Source of the DNA: JABWBR01 sp036741235
Lineage (GTDB): Bacteria > Bacteroidota > Bacteroidia > Chitinophagales > Saprospiraceae
Assembly (NCBI GenBank): GCA_036741235.1
Contig: DAINSQ010000088.1
Location: 1-20,213, forward strand
Length of the DNA: 20,213 nt
Direction: 5' to 3'
Shown here: positions 13,207 through 20,213 of the stretch, piece after piece
Layout: each line of letters starts with the position of its first letter
How positions within the stretch are numbered: the stretch's first letter is position 1
Position numbers and translations under genes: made by a program
Notes under the pieces: model-generated
What the model was told of the DNA's origin: nothing
Database searches by the model: none
The model's input: only the letters and a program-made list of their open reading frames with translations

Positions 13207-15753
13207 TTGAAAAAGAAACTATCCTCTACCCGTTGGTTAATGCTCATGGCCTGGCGCGACAGCCGCCGGAGCTGGGGCAGACTGCTGCTTTTTGCCTCCT
13301 CTATCATCATTGGCGTGGCGGCCATGGTGGCTATCCAGTCGTTTAGCGAAAACCTGCAACGCGATATTCGCCGGCAGTCGCGCACGCTGCTGGGCGCCGA
13401 TATGCGCCTCGAAAGCGCGATGCCCCTGCCCGATACGGTAGCCCGGCAGGTGGATGCGCTGGGCGACGCCCGCACGAAGACGGTGAGCTTTGTGTCGATG
13501 GCGCTGTTTCCCAAAAAACAGGCTACGCGACTGGTATTTGTACAAGCTATTGACGACCAATACCCGCTATACGGCAAACTGACCACTAAACCCGCCAATG
13601 CCCTGGATCAATTCCGGCAGGGCGGCTCACCGCAAATACTGGTGGATAAAACCGTGCTGCTGCAATTTGCCCTGGAACCCGGCGATTCGGTGAAGGTGGG
13701 CAACGTGATGTTCCGCATCGCCGGAGAGATCACGGCATTGCCCGGCCGACCCGGCTTCGCCGCCGCCGTGGCCCCCGTGGTACTCATACCCACTGAATAC
13801 CTGCAAGCTACCGACCTGCTGCAACGCGGCAGCCGGGTCACCTATACCTGGCTCCTGCGCTGGAACGACAATACCGACGTGGGCGCGCTGGCCGAAGGTT
13901 TTCGCGAAAATTGGAAGCAGGCGGCTATCGATATCGAAACCGCCCAGGAACGCCAGGAAGGTATCAGCCAGGGCTTCCGCAGCCTGGGCTCATTCCTGCA
14001 ACTGGTGGGCTTTGTAGCGCTGCTGCTGGGCTGTATCGGCGTGGCCAGTGCGGTGAAGGTGTATATCAAGGAAAAACAAAGCACGGTGGCCATCCTCCGC
14101 TGCCTGGGCGCCGCGGGGAGGCAAACCTTCCAGTTGTATGTATTCCAGGTGCTGGCCGTGAGCGCCGCCAGCGCGGCTATCGGCGTGGCGCTGGGTAGCG
14201 CACTGCAATGGGTGCTGCCGCTCGTATTCGCCGATTTTTTGCCCCTGCAAGACGTCGAAATTGCCCTCTCCTGGCGGGCGGCGCTGCAAGGCTGGCTCAC
14301 CGGCACAGGCATGGCGCTGCTGTTCGCTACCCTGCCCCTGCTGGCCGTGCGACATATTGCCCCGCTTCGCATACTTCGTATCAACGTAGAAGACGATGCC
14401 CAAACCGGCAGGCTGGAACGCTGGATTTTGTATATCGCGATTTTTGCTTTTGTGGCCGGCGTGGCCTGGTGGCAGGCCGGCGCTATGGCGGCGCTGTTTT
14501 TCACAGTAGGCAGCGCTCTGGGACTGGCCCTGCTGGCCGGCGTAGCCGAAGGACTCATGTGGGCGCTGCGGCGGTTTTTCCCTCACAACTGGTCCTATCC
14601 TTTCCGGCAGGGACTAGCAAACCTTTATCGCCCTAATAATCAAACGCTTACACTGCTGATTACTATCGGCCTGGGCACCAACCTGCTGGCTACGCTGTTC
14701 CTCACCCGCGATGTGTTGCTGCAACAGGTGAGCCTCGCCGGCGGCGGCGACCGCCCCAACATGGTGTTATTTGACATACAAACACCCCAAAAAGACGGCG
14801 TCGCAAAACTCGTTTCCGACTATAAAATGCCGCTCATTCAGCAGGTACCTATCGTGACCATGCGCCTGGAATCGATCGATGGCATTACAAAGGCCAAAGC
14901 CCTGGCCGACAGCACCAGCGGCATCAGACGCTGGGTGTTCGACCGCGAATACCGGGTCACCTACCGCGATACGCTCATCGACTCGGAGACGATCACCGAG
15001 GGAACCTGGCACGGCGATAAACCCGATGATGGAAAGATTTATATCTCGGTAGCGAGCAATGTAGCCGAGGATATGAAGGTAAAGGTGGGTAGCAAAATGA
15101 CGTTTATCGTTCAGGGGCTGCCGATGGAAACCGAGGTATCCAGTATCCGCGAAGTCGATTTCGGCAGGATTCAAACCAACTTTCTGGTGGTGTTCCCCTC
15201 TAGCGTACTCGAAAAAGCTCCGCAATTTCATGTGGTAATCACCAAAACGGGCAATGCGGAACAATCAGCTCAATTCCAGCAACGGCTGGTAGGCGAATTC
15301 CCCAACGTATCTGTTGTAGACCTCACGCAAATTCTGCGCACCGTTGACGACGTGCTCGGCAAACTGTCGTTTGTAATTCGTTTTATGGCGCTGTTTAGTA
15401 TTCTTACCGGCTTAATGGTACTGGTGAGCGCCCTGGTGATGAGCCGCTACCAGCGTATACGCGAAAGTGTATTGCTGCGCACCCTGGGCGCCCACCGCCG
15501 GCAGATTCTGCTGATCAACAGTGTGGAATACCTGGTATTGGGCAGCCTGGCGGCCTTCACGGGCCTGCTGCTAGCTATAGCAGGCGCCTGGGCGCTGTCG
15601 GTCTTCCAGTTCGATATCCCGTTTACGATGCGCTGGCAGCCGCCCGTGTTGTTGTTCCTGTCGGTAGTGGGCGTGACGCTGATCGTTGGCTGGTTCAACA
15701 GCCGCTCAGCTGTGAATTATCCGCCGTTGGAGGTACTTAGAAAGGAAGGATAA
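13207..15753 (+). CDS. FtsX-type ABC transporter permease (YbbP-like)
   Basis: 848 aa from TTG 13207 (KKKLSSTRWLMLMAWRD follows the start). ATG 13240 or 13246 are alternatives. The frame is open back to 13081, but that part resembles promoter DNA. About ten membrane helices are seen: 25-46, 260-284, 308-338, 360-382, 405-448 (two), 478-498, 723-745, 773-798, 813-830. Two large extracytoplasmic domains lie at about 47-255 and 500-720. Each half has an FtsX signature (VAILRCLGAAGRQTFQLYVF; SVLLRTLGAHRRQILLINSV). This layout matches the YbbP-like permeases, which normally pair with an ABC ATPase and are thought to move or extract lipophilic substrates from the membrane. No ATPase gene is in the window, so the partner must be encoded elsewhere. 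The substrate is unknown. Confidence 0.88.
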   Translation: MKKKLSSTRWLMLMAWRDSRRSWGRLLLFASSIIIGVAAMVAIQSFSENLQRDIRRQSRTLLGADMRLESAMPLPDTVARQVDALGDARTKTVSFVSMALFPKKQATRLVFVQAIDDQYPLYGKLTTKPANALDQFRQGGSPQILVDKTVLLQFALEPGDSVKVGNVMFRIAGEITALPGRPGFAAAVAPVVLIPTEYLQATDLLQRGSRVTYTWLLRWNDNTDVGALAEGFRENWKQAAIDIETAQERQEGISQGFRSLGSFLQLVGFVALLLGCIGVASAVKVYIKEKQSTVAILRCLGAAGRQTFQLYVFQVLAVSAASAAIGVALGSALQWVLPLVFADFLPLQDVEIALSWRAALQGWLTGTGMALLFATLPLLAVRHIAPLRILRINVEDDAQTGRLERWILYIAIFAFVAGVAWWQAGAMAALFFTVGSALGLALLAGVAEGLMWALRRFFPHNWSYPFRQGLANLYRPNNQTLTLLITIGLGTNLLATLFLTRDVLLQQVSLAGGGDRPNMVLFDIQTPQKDGVAKLVSDYKMPLIQQVPIVTMRLESIDGITKAKALADSTSGIRRWVFDREYRVTYRDTLIDSETITEGTWHGDKPDDGKIYISVASNVAEDMKVKVGSKMTFIVQGLPMETEVSSIREVDFGRIQTNFLVVFPSSVLEKAPQFHVVITKTGNAEQSAQFQQRLVGEFPNVSVVDLTQILRTVDDVLGKLSFVIRFMALFSILTGLMVLVSALVMSRYQRIRESVLLRTLGAHRRQILLINSVEYLVLGSLAAFTGLLLAIAGAWALSVFQFDIPFTMRWQPPVLLFLSVVGVTLIVGWFNSRSAVNYPPLEVLRKEG

Positions 15754-15772
15754 CAGTTACAAAAAAGCGCCT

Positions 15773-16156
15773 ATGCCCAGATACCTGCAACTGCTGATCG
15801 GCCCTGAATTATACTGGCTCGCCCTGTACGGCATCGTCGCGCTGCTAGCCAAAGCCAACACAGCCCCCTCCTACCCTGTCAATAAAATACTCGATATGTT
15901 GTGGTGGCTGGTCATCCTGGCGGCCATATCTGTTTTTGTATTGTGGTTTATCCCTGGTTTAGAAAAAAATTGGCTGCTGCTGCGCGTCTGGATTGCCGGA
16001 CTGGTGATGTCCCATTTTATCCTTGAAAAGGGCCTGGGCGCGCTAAAAGACCAAAACCCGGGCACGGGCACAGCCTATATCATCGGCATTATAGCCGTGT
16101 TTTTTGTCCTAATAGTGGGTAGTGTGGGGGTTAAAATCGCGACGTGGAGGTCATAG
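15773..16156 (+). CDS. Small four-helix membrane protein
   Basis: 127 aa with four hydrophobic segments (about 8-26, 41-60, 66-86, 100-122), short loops and a basic end. I do not recognise a named family with confidence. It starts 19 bp after the FtsX permease stop, on the same strand and with no terminator between, so co-transcription is likely. The upstream AAAAAAG before the ATG is typical of Bacteroidota start contexts. Its last 26 bp overlap the 3' end of the convergent split-barrel gene. Confidence 0.72.
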   Translation: MPRYLQLLIGPELYWLALYGIVALLAKANTAPSYPVNKILDMLWWLVILAAISVFVLWFIPGLEKNWLLLRVWIAGLVMSHFILEKGLGALKDQNPGTGTAYIIGIIAVFFVLIVGSVGVKIATWRS

Positions 16157-16631
16157 CGCCAACTTTGGCCGGCTCGTAGTCATGGAAGTGTATTTCCCTC
16201 ACAAAATGCAAATTGCCCCACAGACGTTTACCGCCGGGGGTGTACTTTATAAAAGACGTCCTTTTGCGGAAGCGTGCTAATTCTTGCGGCGTAGCAGGGC
16301 GACGTACGCCCAGCGTTCCGTAAAGTTTAACCATGGGTGGCGTTGTAAAAACACCGCGCAGCAGGCTGCCCAACCAAAACCACTTGCCGCTGTTTACCGC
16401 CATCACGCAAACCTGTGGGTTGATTGCTGCATTTCTGCCAATGCTACCGGTAAACAATTCAAAAAAGACGCCTGTGCCGTCGGCGTTGAGCATTAAAGAG
16501 CCTATGGGCGTTACATCGGGACGACCGTCGGAGCCGGCGGTGGCCACCGCCACGTGCAGGTTGCTCAAAAAACTCCGTCGAAAGTGCCGGCGGATCGATA
16601 CCCAGGCTTCCGGCGTAATGGGTTGTGGCAT
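16131..16631 (-). CDS. FMN-binding split-barrel protein (pyridoxamine-phosphate-oxidase-like family)
   Basis: 166 aa. The N-terminal pattern FLSNLHVAVATAGSDGRPDVTPIGSLMLNADGTGVFFEL (21-59) is the first sheet of the FMN-binding split barrel seen in PNPOx-like and general stress proteins. SIGRNAAINPQVCVMAV (63-79) and VKLYGTLGVRR (101-111) are the usual following strands. Such proteins bind flavin or heme-like cofactors and mostly have redox or detoxification roles; true pyridoxine-phosphate oxidase activity is not implied. It is cytoplasmic, with no signal peptide. It runs alone on the minus strand, and its 3' end overlaps the convergent membrane-protein gene by 26 bp. Confidence 0.83.
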   Translation of the reverse strand: MPQPITPEAWVSIRRHFRRSFLSNLHVAVATAGSDGRPDVTPIGSLMLNADGTGVFFELFTGSIGRNAAINPQVCVMAVNSGKWFWLGSLLRGVFTTPPMVKLYGTLGVRRPATPQELARFRKRTSFIKYTPGGKRLWGNLHFVREIHFHDYEPAKVGAMTSTSRF

Positions 16632-16736
16632 ATTGGATGTTATTTTTTAAAATTTAATAAAATTCAAAAAGACTTTCACTTGATATTGTCGGAGATATAC
16701 TACTCGTTTGACAACTCTAAATACAACAACCCATTG

Positions 16737-16744
16737 TATATTTG
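16737..16744 (+). promoter_or_regulatory. Bacteroidota -7 box for the FG-GAP protein gene
   Basis: TATATTTG, an exact TAnnTTTG match, stands 22 bp before ATG 16767. TTTG occurs at 16707-16710, but its 26-bp spacing is longer than usual for a -33 element. The box supports ATG 16767 as the real start. Confidence 0.55.
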
Positions 16745-16766
16745 TTTAATAAAAAATAGCAACGCT

Positions 16767-19001
16767 ATGAAATACACTATTCACACACTCTCTATACTGC
16801 TGTCGTGCAATATCCTTTCCGCCCAAATTAGTTTTGAAGCGCAAAACCCCGCCTTCCTCGACAGCGACGCCTACCTCAACGGCGTAAGCTGGATTGACGT
16901 TGACAACGACAACGACCTCGATGTATGCGTCACGGGGACCAAAGGCGATTTCCCCAATTTTATCAACGCCAGCGCGGTATTTGTCAACCAGGGCAACGGC
17001 GTATTCGCCAATACCGGCCTCATCAACAGTGCCCAGCAAAACCCCATGCGCCACGGCTGGGCCGACATCGACAACGACGGCGACCTTGACGTATATTTCG
17101 GCGCCACATGGAACAGCAATGGCCTCAACGAATTGTGGATCAACAATAACGGCGCTTCTTTTACGCTCAATACCACTACCGGCGCCACCCCCAACGTGCC
17201 ACAGCCCTACGAAGGCACAGTGAGTTGGGCCGATTACAACAACGACGGCTGGACCGACCTTTTTATCGTGCGCTGGAATAACCTAAAAAACCGACTGTTC
17301 CGCAATAACGGCAACGGCGCCTTTTCAGAGATCACCGCCGGCGCCCTGGTCAACGACCTCGACTGGAGCTCCGGGGCATTCTGGGGCGACTACGACAACG
17401 ACCGCGACCAGGATATCTACGTGGTCAACTACCAGACCGGCAACTCGGCGCCCGGCGTCAATGACCTGTTTCGCAACAACGGCGACGGCACTTTTACAAA
17501 AATCACCACTGCCGGACCACCCGTGACCGACGCCCAAAACAGCCGCTCGGCCAACTGGGTAGATGCCAATAACGACGGCCTGCTCGATATTTTTGTGTGT
17601 AATCAATTTGGTCAAGACTACCTGTACCTCAACCTCGGCAATGACAACTTTGACGCGCAGCCGGTGGGGCCTCCCGATTACACCTCCTGGTCGTCCAACT
17701 GGGGCGACTACGACAACGACGGCGATCAGGACCTGGTCACCGTCGGCTTTTGGGGTTATGAAAGCCGGTTTTACCAAAACGATGGACAGGGCAACCTGAC
17801 TGACATCACTGCCAATTTCACCAACGTGTTCCCCCTGGCCACCAACGGCTCCAACAGCAACGGCATCATTTTTGCCGATGCCGACATTGACGGCTGGCTC
17901 GACCTGCACATCACCCAGCCAGGCCCCAATTCGCCCGACTTCTTCTTCCGCAACCTGGGCGAAGCTTGCAAATCATGGCTGGAAATAAAACTGACCGGTA
18001 CTACCTCTAACAAAGCCGCCATAGGCGCTACCGCGCGGGCCAAAGCCACGATCAACGGCAACCCCGTATGGCAGATGCGGCAGGTCTCCGCGCAAAGCGC
18101 AGCAACGGGCGTCAACCCCCTGTGGCTCCACTTGGGCTTCGACGAGGCTGCCGTGGCAGATTCTCTAATTGTTGAATGGCCCTCCGGCGCCACCTGCGTA
18201 TTTGTCAATTTTCCGCTCAACCGCTTTGTGGAAATTACCGAGGGCTGCAATGTGGAAGTCATCAAAGCCGGCCCCTCCATAACCGGCAGCTCGCAGGTAT
18301 TTACCCTCTGCCTTCCGGCAAGCGATACCCTGCTGACCCCGCCTTCCGGCCCCGGCGGCAGTTGGAGCGCCGACTGCGGCGATTGTCTGAACGATACAGG
18401 TTTATTCCAACCTGAGGGACTGGCGCCAGGCCAATATACGCTGCTCTACAACAACGGCGGCATCTGCGGTTCGGTAGACACCATTCGCATCACGCTCGCC
18501 CCCACGCCCCAGGTAGATGCAGGCGGAACAGCAGAAGTCATCGCCGGCGAAACGGTGCAACTTAACGCTACCGGCGCCGACAACTACGTATGGCAGCCCG
18601 GCGGCAGCCTGAGTTGCACCGGCTGCGCCGACCCTGTATTCACAGCCGACAGCACTACCACGTTTATCCTTACAGGCAGCAACGACGCCGGCTGTAGCGC
18701 CACTGATACCGTCACTGTTACCGTTTTGCCCGAACCCCGCTTTCAGGTACCCAACATATTCACTCCCAACAACGACGACCGTAACGACGTATTTAAACCC
18801 GTTTTTAAAGGCGATATTTTTACCAACTATTCCCTGGTCGTATACAACCGCTGGGGCAACGAGGTATTCCGCTCTACCCAACCCACGCAAGGCTGGGATG
18901 GCGGCGATGCCCCCTCCGACGTATACGTCTATATGCTCCGATATGAGCTTATCGATGGAAAAAGCGGACAGGAAAAAGGAGAGGTGACCTTGCTGAGATA
19001 G
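16767..19001 (+). CDS. Type IX-secreted FG-GAP/VCBS repeat protein with ASPIC/UnbV domain
   Basis: 744 aa from ATG 16767. The open frame reaches back to 16554, but there it overlaps the opposite-strand split-barrel gene, and the signal peptide (MKYTIHTLSILLSCNILSAQ) fixes the start. Seven calcium-loop repeats of the D-x-[DN]-x-D-G-x-x-D type begin at residues 44, 100, 156, 208, 266, 314 and 371, which suits a seven-bladed integrin-like propeller. An ASPIC/UnbV domain follows (about 402-472, QMRQVSAQSA...LHLGF...DSLIVEWPSG). Two Cys-containing Ig-like stretches come next (about 500-655). The end, VPNIFTPNNDDRNDVF...YNRWGNEVF...GWDGG, is the gliding-motility-type (type B) sorting domain that directs export and surface attachment by the type IX system. 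It is probably a cell-surface binding or adhesion protein; the ligand is unknown. Confidence 0.92.
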   Translation: MKYTIHTLSILLSCNILSAQISFEAQNPAFLDSDAYLNGVSWIDVDNDNDLDVCVTGTKGDFPNFINASAVFVNQGNGVFANTGLINSAQQNPMRHGWADIDNDGDLDVYFGATWNSNGLNELWINNNGASFTLNTTTGATPNVPQPYEGTVSWADYNNDGWTDLFIVRWNNLKNRLFRNNGNGAFSEITAGALVNDLDWSSGAFWGDYDNDRDQDIYVVNYQTGNSAPGVNDLFRNNGDGTFTKITTAGPPVTDAQNSRSANWVDANNDGLLDIFVCNQFGQDYLYLNLGNDNFDAQPVGPPDYTSWSSNWGDYDNDGDQDLVTVGFWGYESRFYQNDGQGNLTDITANFTNVFPLATNGSNSNGIIFADADIDGWLDLHITQPGPNSPDFFFRNLGEACKSWLEIKLTGTTSNKAAIGATARAKATINGNPVWQMRQVSAQSAATGVNPLWLHLGFDEAAVADSLIVEWPSGATCVFVNFPLNRFVEITEGCNVEVIKAGPSITGSSQVFTLCLPASDTLLTPPSGPGGSWSADCGDCLNDTGLFQPEGLAPGQYTLLYNNGGICGSVDTIRITLAPTPQVDAGGTAEVIAGETVQLNATGADNYVWQPGGSLSCTGCADPVFTADSTTTFILTGSNDAGCSATDTVTVTVLPEPRFQVPNIFTPNNDDRNDVFKPVFKGDIFTNYSLVVYNRWGNEVFRSTQPTQGWDGGDAPSDVYVYMLRYELIDGKSGQEKGEVTLLR

Positions 19002-19026
19002 TTAATTATTATCGTTTTGTAAATTG

Positions 19027-19323
19027 TCATATCACATTAAACGAAATGATCATTATGAGCAAAAACATGCTGATCAGGCCTAACAAAAAAAACAAATCAG
19101 CCACCCGTTCGTAATAATCACTAAACGTAGAACTCCAGCTAATTGACAAGAAAGAAAAAATACAGATAGCATAAAATAAAATGGTGGAAAAGATGGTGAT
19201 TTCATCAATAATAGAGGCCTGCCTCAGGTTTTGTACCCGCAATGCCGTCAACACTATAAAGCAAATACCCAACAAGTTGGAAGAAGTGTTCAGAATATGA
19301 GGCGATTTATTATTGTAAGTCAT
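19027..19323 (-). CDS. Small three-helix membrane protein of unknown function
   Basis: 98 aa with three hydrophobic segments (about 14-30, 42-62, 75-96) and a polar link SSTFSDYYERVAD (64-76). I do not recognise a family. Its ATG lies 7 bp after the stop of the DUF1003 gene on the same strand, so the two are very likely one operon and may work together in the membrane. Its 3' end is 25 bp from the convergent FG-GAP gene, with no hairpin between. Confidence 0.7.
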   Translation of the reverse strand: MTYNNKSPHILNTSSNLLGICFIVLTALRVQNLRQASIIDEITIFSTILFYAICIFSFLSISWSSTFSDYYERVADLFFLLGLISMFLLIMIISFNVI

Positions 19324-19330
19324 GGCAGTG

Positions 19331-19876
19331 TTATTTTTCTTTTTTCATGTGAGATAGAATCTCATTGAGCATCATGAGTTGCTTTTCCTGCATATCGTTG
19401 AGCGTTTGAATCTGCTCCTCCAGCAAGAGGTCAATTTTCTGGTTGAGGCTTCTGATTTCAACCTCAGCTTTCAGGTTGACCAGATAATCGTTTTCTGCCC
19501 TTTTTCGGTCTTTTTCTTCTTGCCTGTTCTGGCTCATCATGATAATGGGCGCCTGCAAGGCTGCAATACAAGACAATATCAAATTCATCAGAATAAAAGG
19601 ATAGGGGTCAAACTTAAGACCAATAGCGGCCAGCGTATTAAACACTATCCATACTATCAATACAACTACGAAAACAATAATAAAAGTCCAACTGCCACCA
19701 AAACGGGCCACCTTGTCAGATATCTGCTGCCCTTTTGTGATTATCTCCTGTGGGGGGTGCAGCAGGTTATTCAGAATGAGGTCTTCCTCTTTAATTGTCT
19801 GATCAACAATTTGATGGAGCTTTTCGATTTGTTTGCTTTCGGCGGTGTAGTATGTTTTGATCAATTTATCTTTCAT
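19331..19876 (-). CDS. DUF1003 membrane protein
   Basis: 181 aa. The DUF1003 signature is clear: GSWTFIIVF at 61-69, then FDPYPFILMNLILSCIAALQ and QAPIIMMSQNRQ (89-119), then a KDR..AENDYLVNLKAEVEI block (122-141). Two membrane helices (about 63-83 and 92-114) are followed by a long coiled coil (about 120-178) that should face the cytoplasm. The molecular function of the family is not established. It is the first gene of a likely two-gene operon with the 98-aa membrane protein. Confidence 0.9.
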   Translation of the reverse strand: MKDKLIKTYYTAESKQIEKLHQIVDQTIKEEDLILNNLLHPPQEIITKGQQISDKVARFGGSWTFIIVFVVVLIVWIVFNTLAAIGLKFDPYPFILMNLILSCIAALQAPIIMMSQNRQEEKDRKRAENDYLVNLKAEVEIRSLNQKIDLLLEEQIQTLNDMQEKQLMMLNEILSHMKKEK

Positions 19877-19901
19877 AAATAAAGATTTAGGCTGGCTATT
19901 A

Positions 19902-19909
19902 CAAATACA
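19902..19909 (-). promoter_or_regulatory. Possible -7 box for the DUF1003 gene
   Basis: The minus strand reads TGTATTTG, one base from TAnnTTTG, about 25 bp before the DUF1003 start codon. No convincing -33 element was found. Confidence 0.3.
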
Positions 19910-19931
19910 GTGCGCGAGCGAAATACGCTGT

Positions 19932-20156
19932 TTATCGCTTTTTCCACAATGCTATTAATGAAACGATGGCCCAGGTACCCTCCAATATGATAAAAGGTAA
20001 GGATTTTATTATGATAGAAGAAATACACGCCAATCCGGCTCCTGCCAGGTTGAGCAATAGATAGGGTCTGCCGGATTGTTCCAGTTTGCCGTATAAACTC
20101 AGAAAATACGCAAGTAAAATCAGGAATACGCCAATGAAGCCGAGTATATCTGCCAT
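19932..20156 (-). CDS. CBU_0592-like small membrane protein
   Basis: 74 aa with three hydrophobic segments (about 3-21, 33-50, 52-70). The layout GFIGVFLILLAYFLSLYGKL...PYLLLNLAGA...LEGTWAIVSLIALW resembles the CBU_0592 family of short inner-membrane proteins, whose function is unknown. It lies upstream of the DUF1003 gene on the same strand with a 55-bp gap that has its own promoter-like box, so co-transcription is uncertain. A -7-like box sits four bases before its ATG. Confidence 0.75.
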   Translation of the reverse strand: MADILGFIGVFLILLAYFLSLYGKLEQSGRPYLLLNLAGAGLACISSIIIKSLPFIILEGTWAIVSLIALWKKR

Positions 20157-20160
20157 GGCA

Positions 20161-20168
20161 CGAAAATA
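20161..20168 (-). promoter_or_regulatory. -7-like box directly before the CBU_0592-like gene
   Basis: The minus strand reads TATTTTCG, then four bases, then ATG, the same geometry as TATCTTCG before the thiolase-like gene. It predicts a leaderless or near-leaderless mRNA. Confidence 0.4.
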
Positions 20169-20213
20169 CTAAATTAATTCACCCATATCAACGCAAAAGC
20201 CCTTCCCAACATA

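Noticed and set aside
16554..16766. N-terminal extension of the FG-GAP protein
   Set aside because: It overlaps the opposite-strand split-barrel gene and an exact -7 promoter box, and it would bury the clear signal peptide that begins at ATG 16767.

Overview
The window looks like chromosomal DNA of a Bacteroidota species, probably of the Saprospirales/Chitinophagales type. Four things point there: a type IX secretion (type B) C-terminal signal at the end of the 16767-19001 protein; TAnnTTTG-like -7 promoter boxes with no strong Shine-Dalgarno sites; a DUF6922-like/AbiEii gene pair; and large multidomain secreted proteins with PKD-like, beta-helix and FG-GAP parts. There is no rRNA, tRNA, CRISPR array or recognisable transposase.

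Left part (1-5590, minus strand): one huge open frame that leaves the window at base 1, a secreted multidomain protein of at least 1,839 codons. It holds a lectin-like N-terminal domain, a HExxH metalloprotease-like segment, Ig/PKD-like modules and a right-handed beta-helix. Its best start region carries seven TAGAA pentanucleotide repeats placed exactly where a signal peptide should be. With seven copies the upstream ATG pair is out of frame with the body; six or nine copies would fuse them. It is therefore a strong candidate for a phase-variable (ON/OFF) surface protein, captured here in the OFF state.

Middle (5877-10992): divergent from it is a thiolase-fold protein in which all four catalytic positions are substituted (probable pseudoenzyme). 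Next come a secreted S9-family peptidase with an intact Ser-Asp-His triad and, convergent to it, a secreted GH43-type glycosidase with discoidin-like and FN3-like modules. The last two genes share a perfect 14-bp inverted repeat that contains both stop codons.

Accessory patch (about 10993-13206, visibly more AT-rich than its flanks): four consecutive hairpins in a gene-free stretch, a probable DUF6922/AbiEii toxin-antitoxin pair, and a secreted Cys-rich protein with a C-terminal SH3 domain.

Right part (13207-20213): a large FtsX-type ABC permease with no ATPase in sight and a small four-helix membrane protein behind it. A convergent FMN-binding split-barrel protein follows. Then comes a type IX-secreted seven-repeat FG-GAP/ASPIC-UnbV protein, and finally three small membrane-protein genes on the minus strand (unknown, DUF1003, CBU_0592-like).
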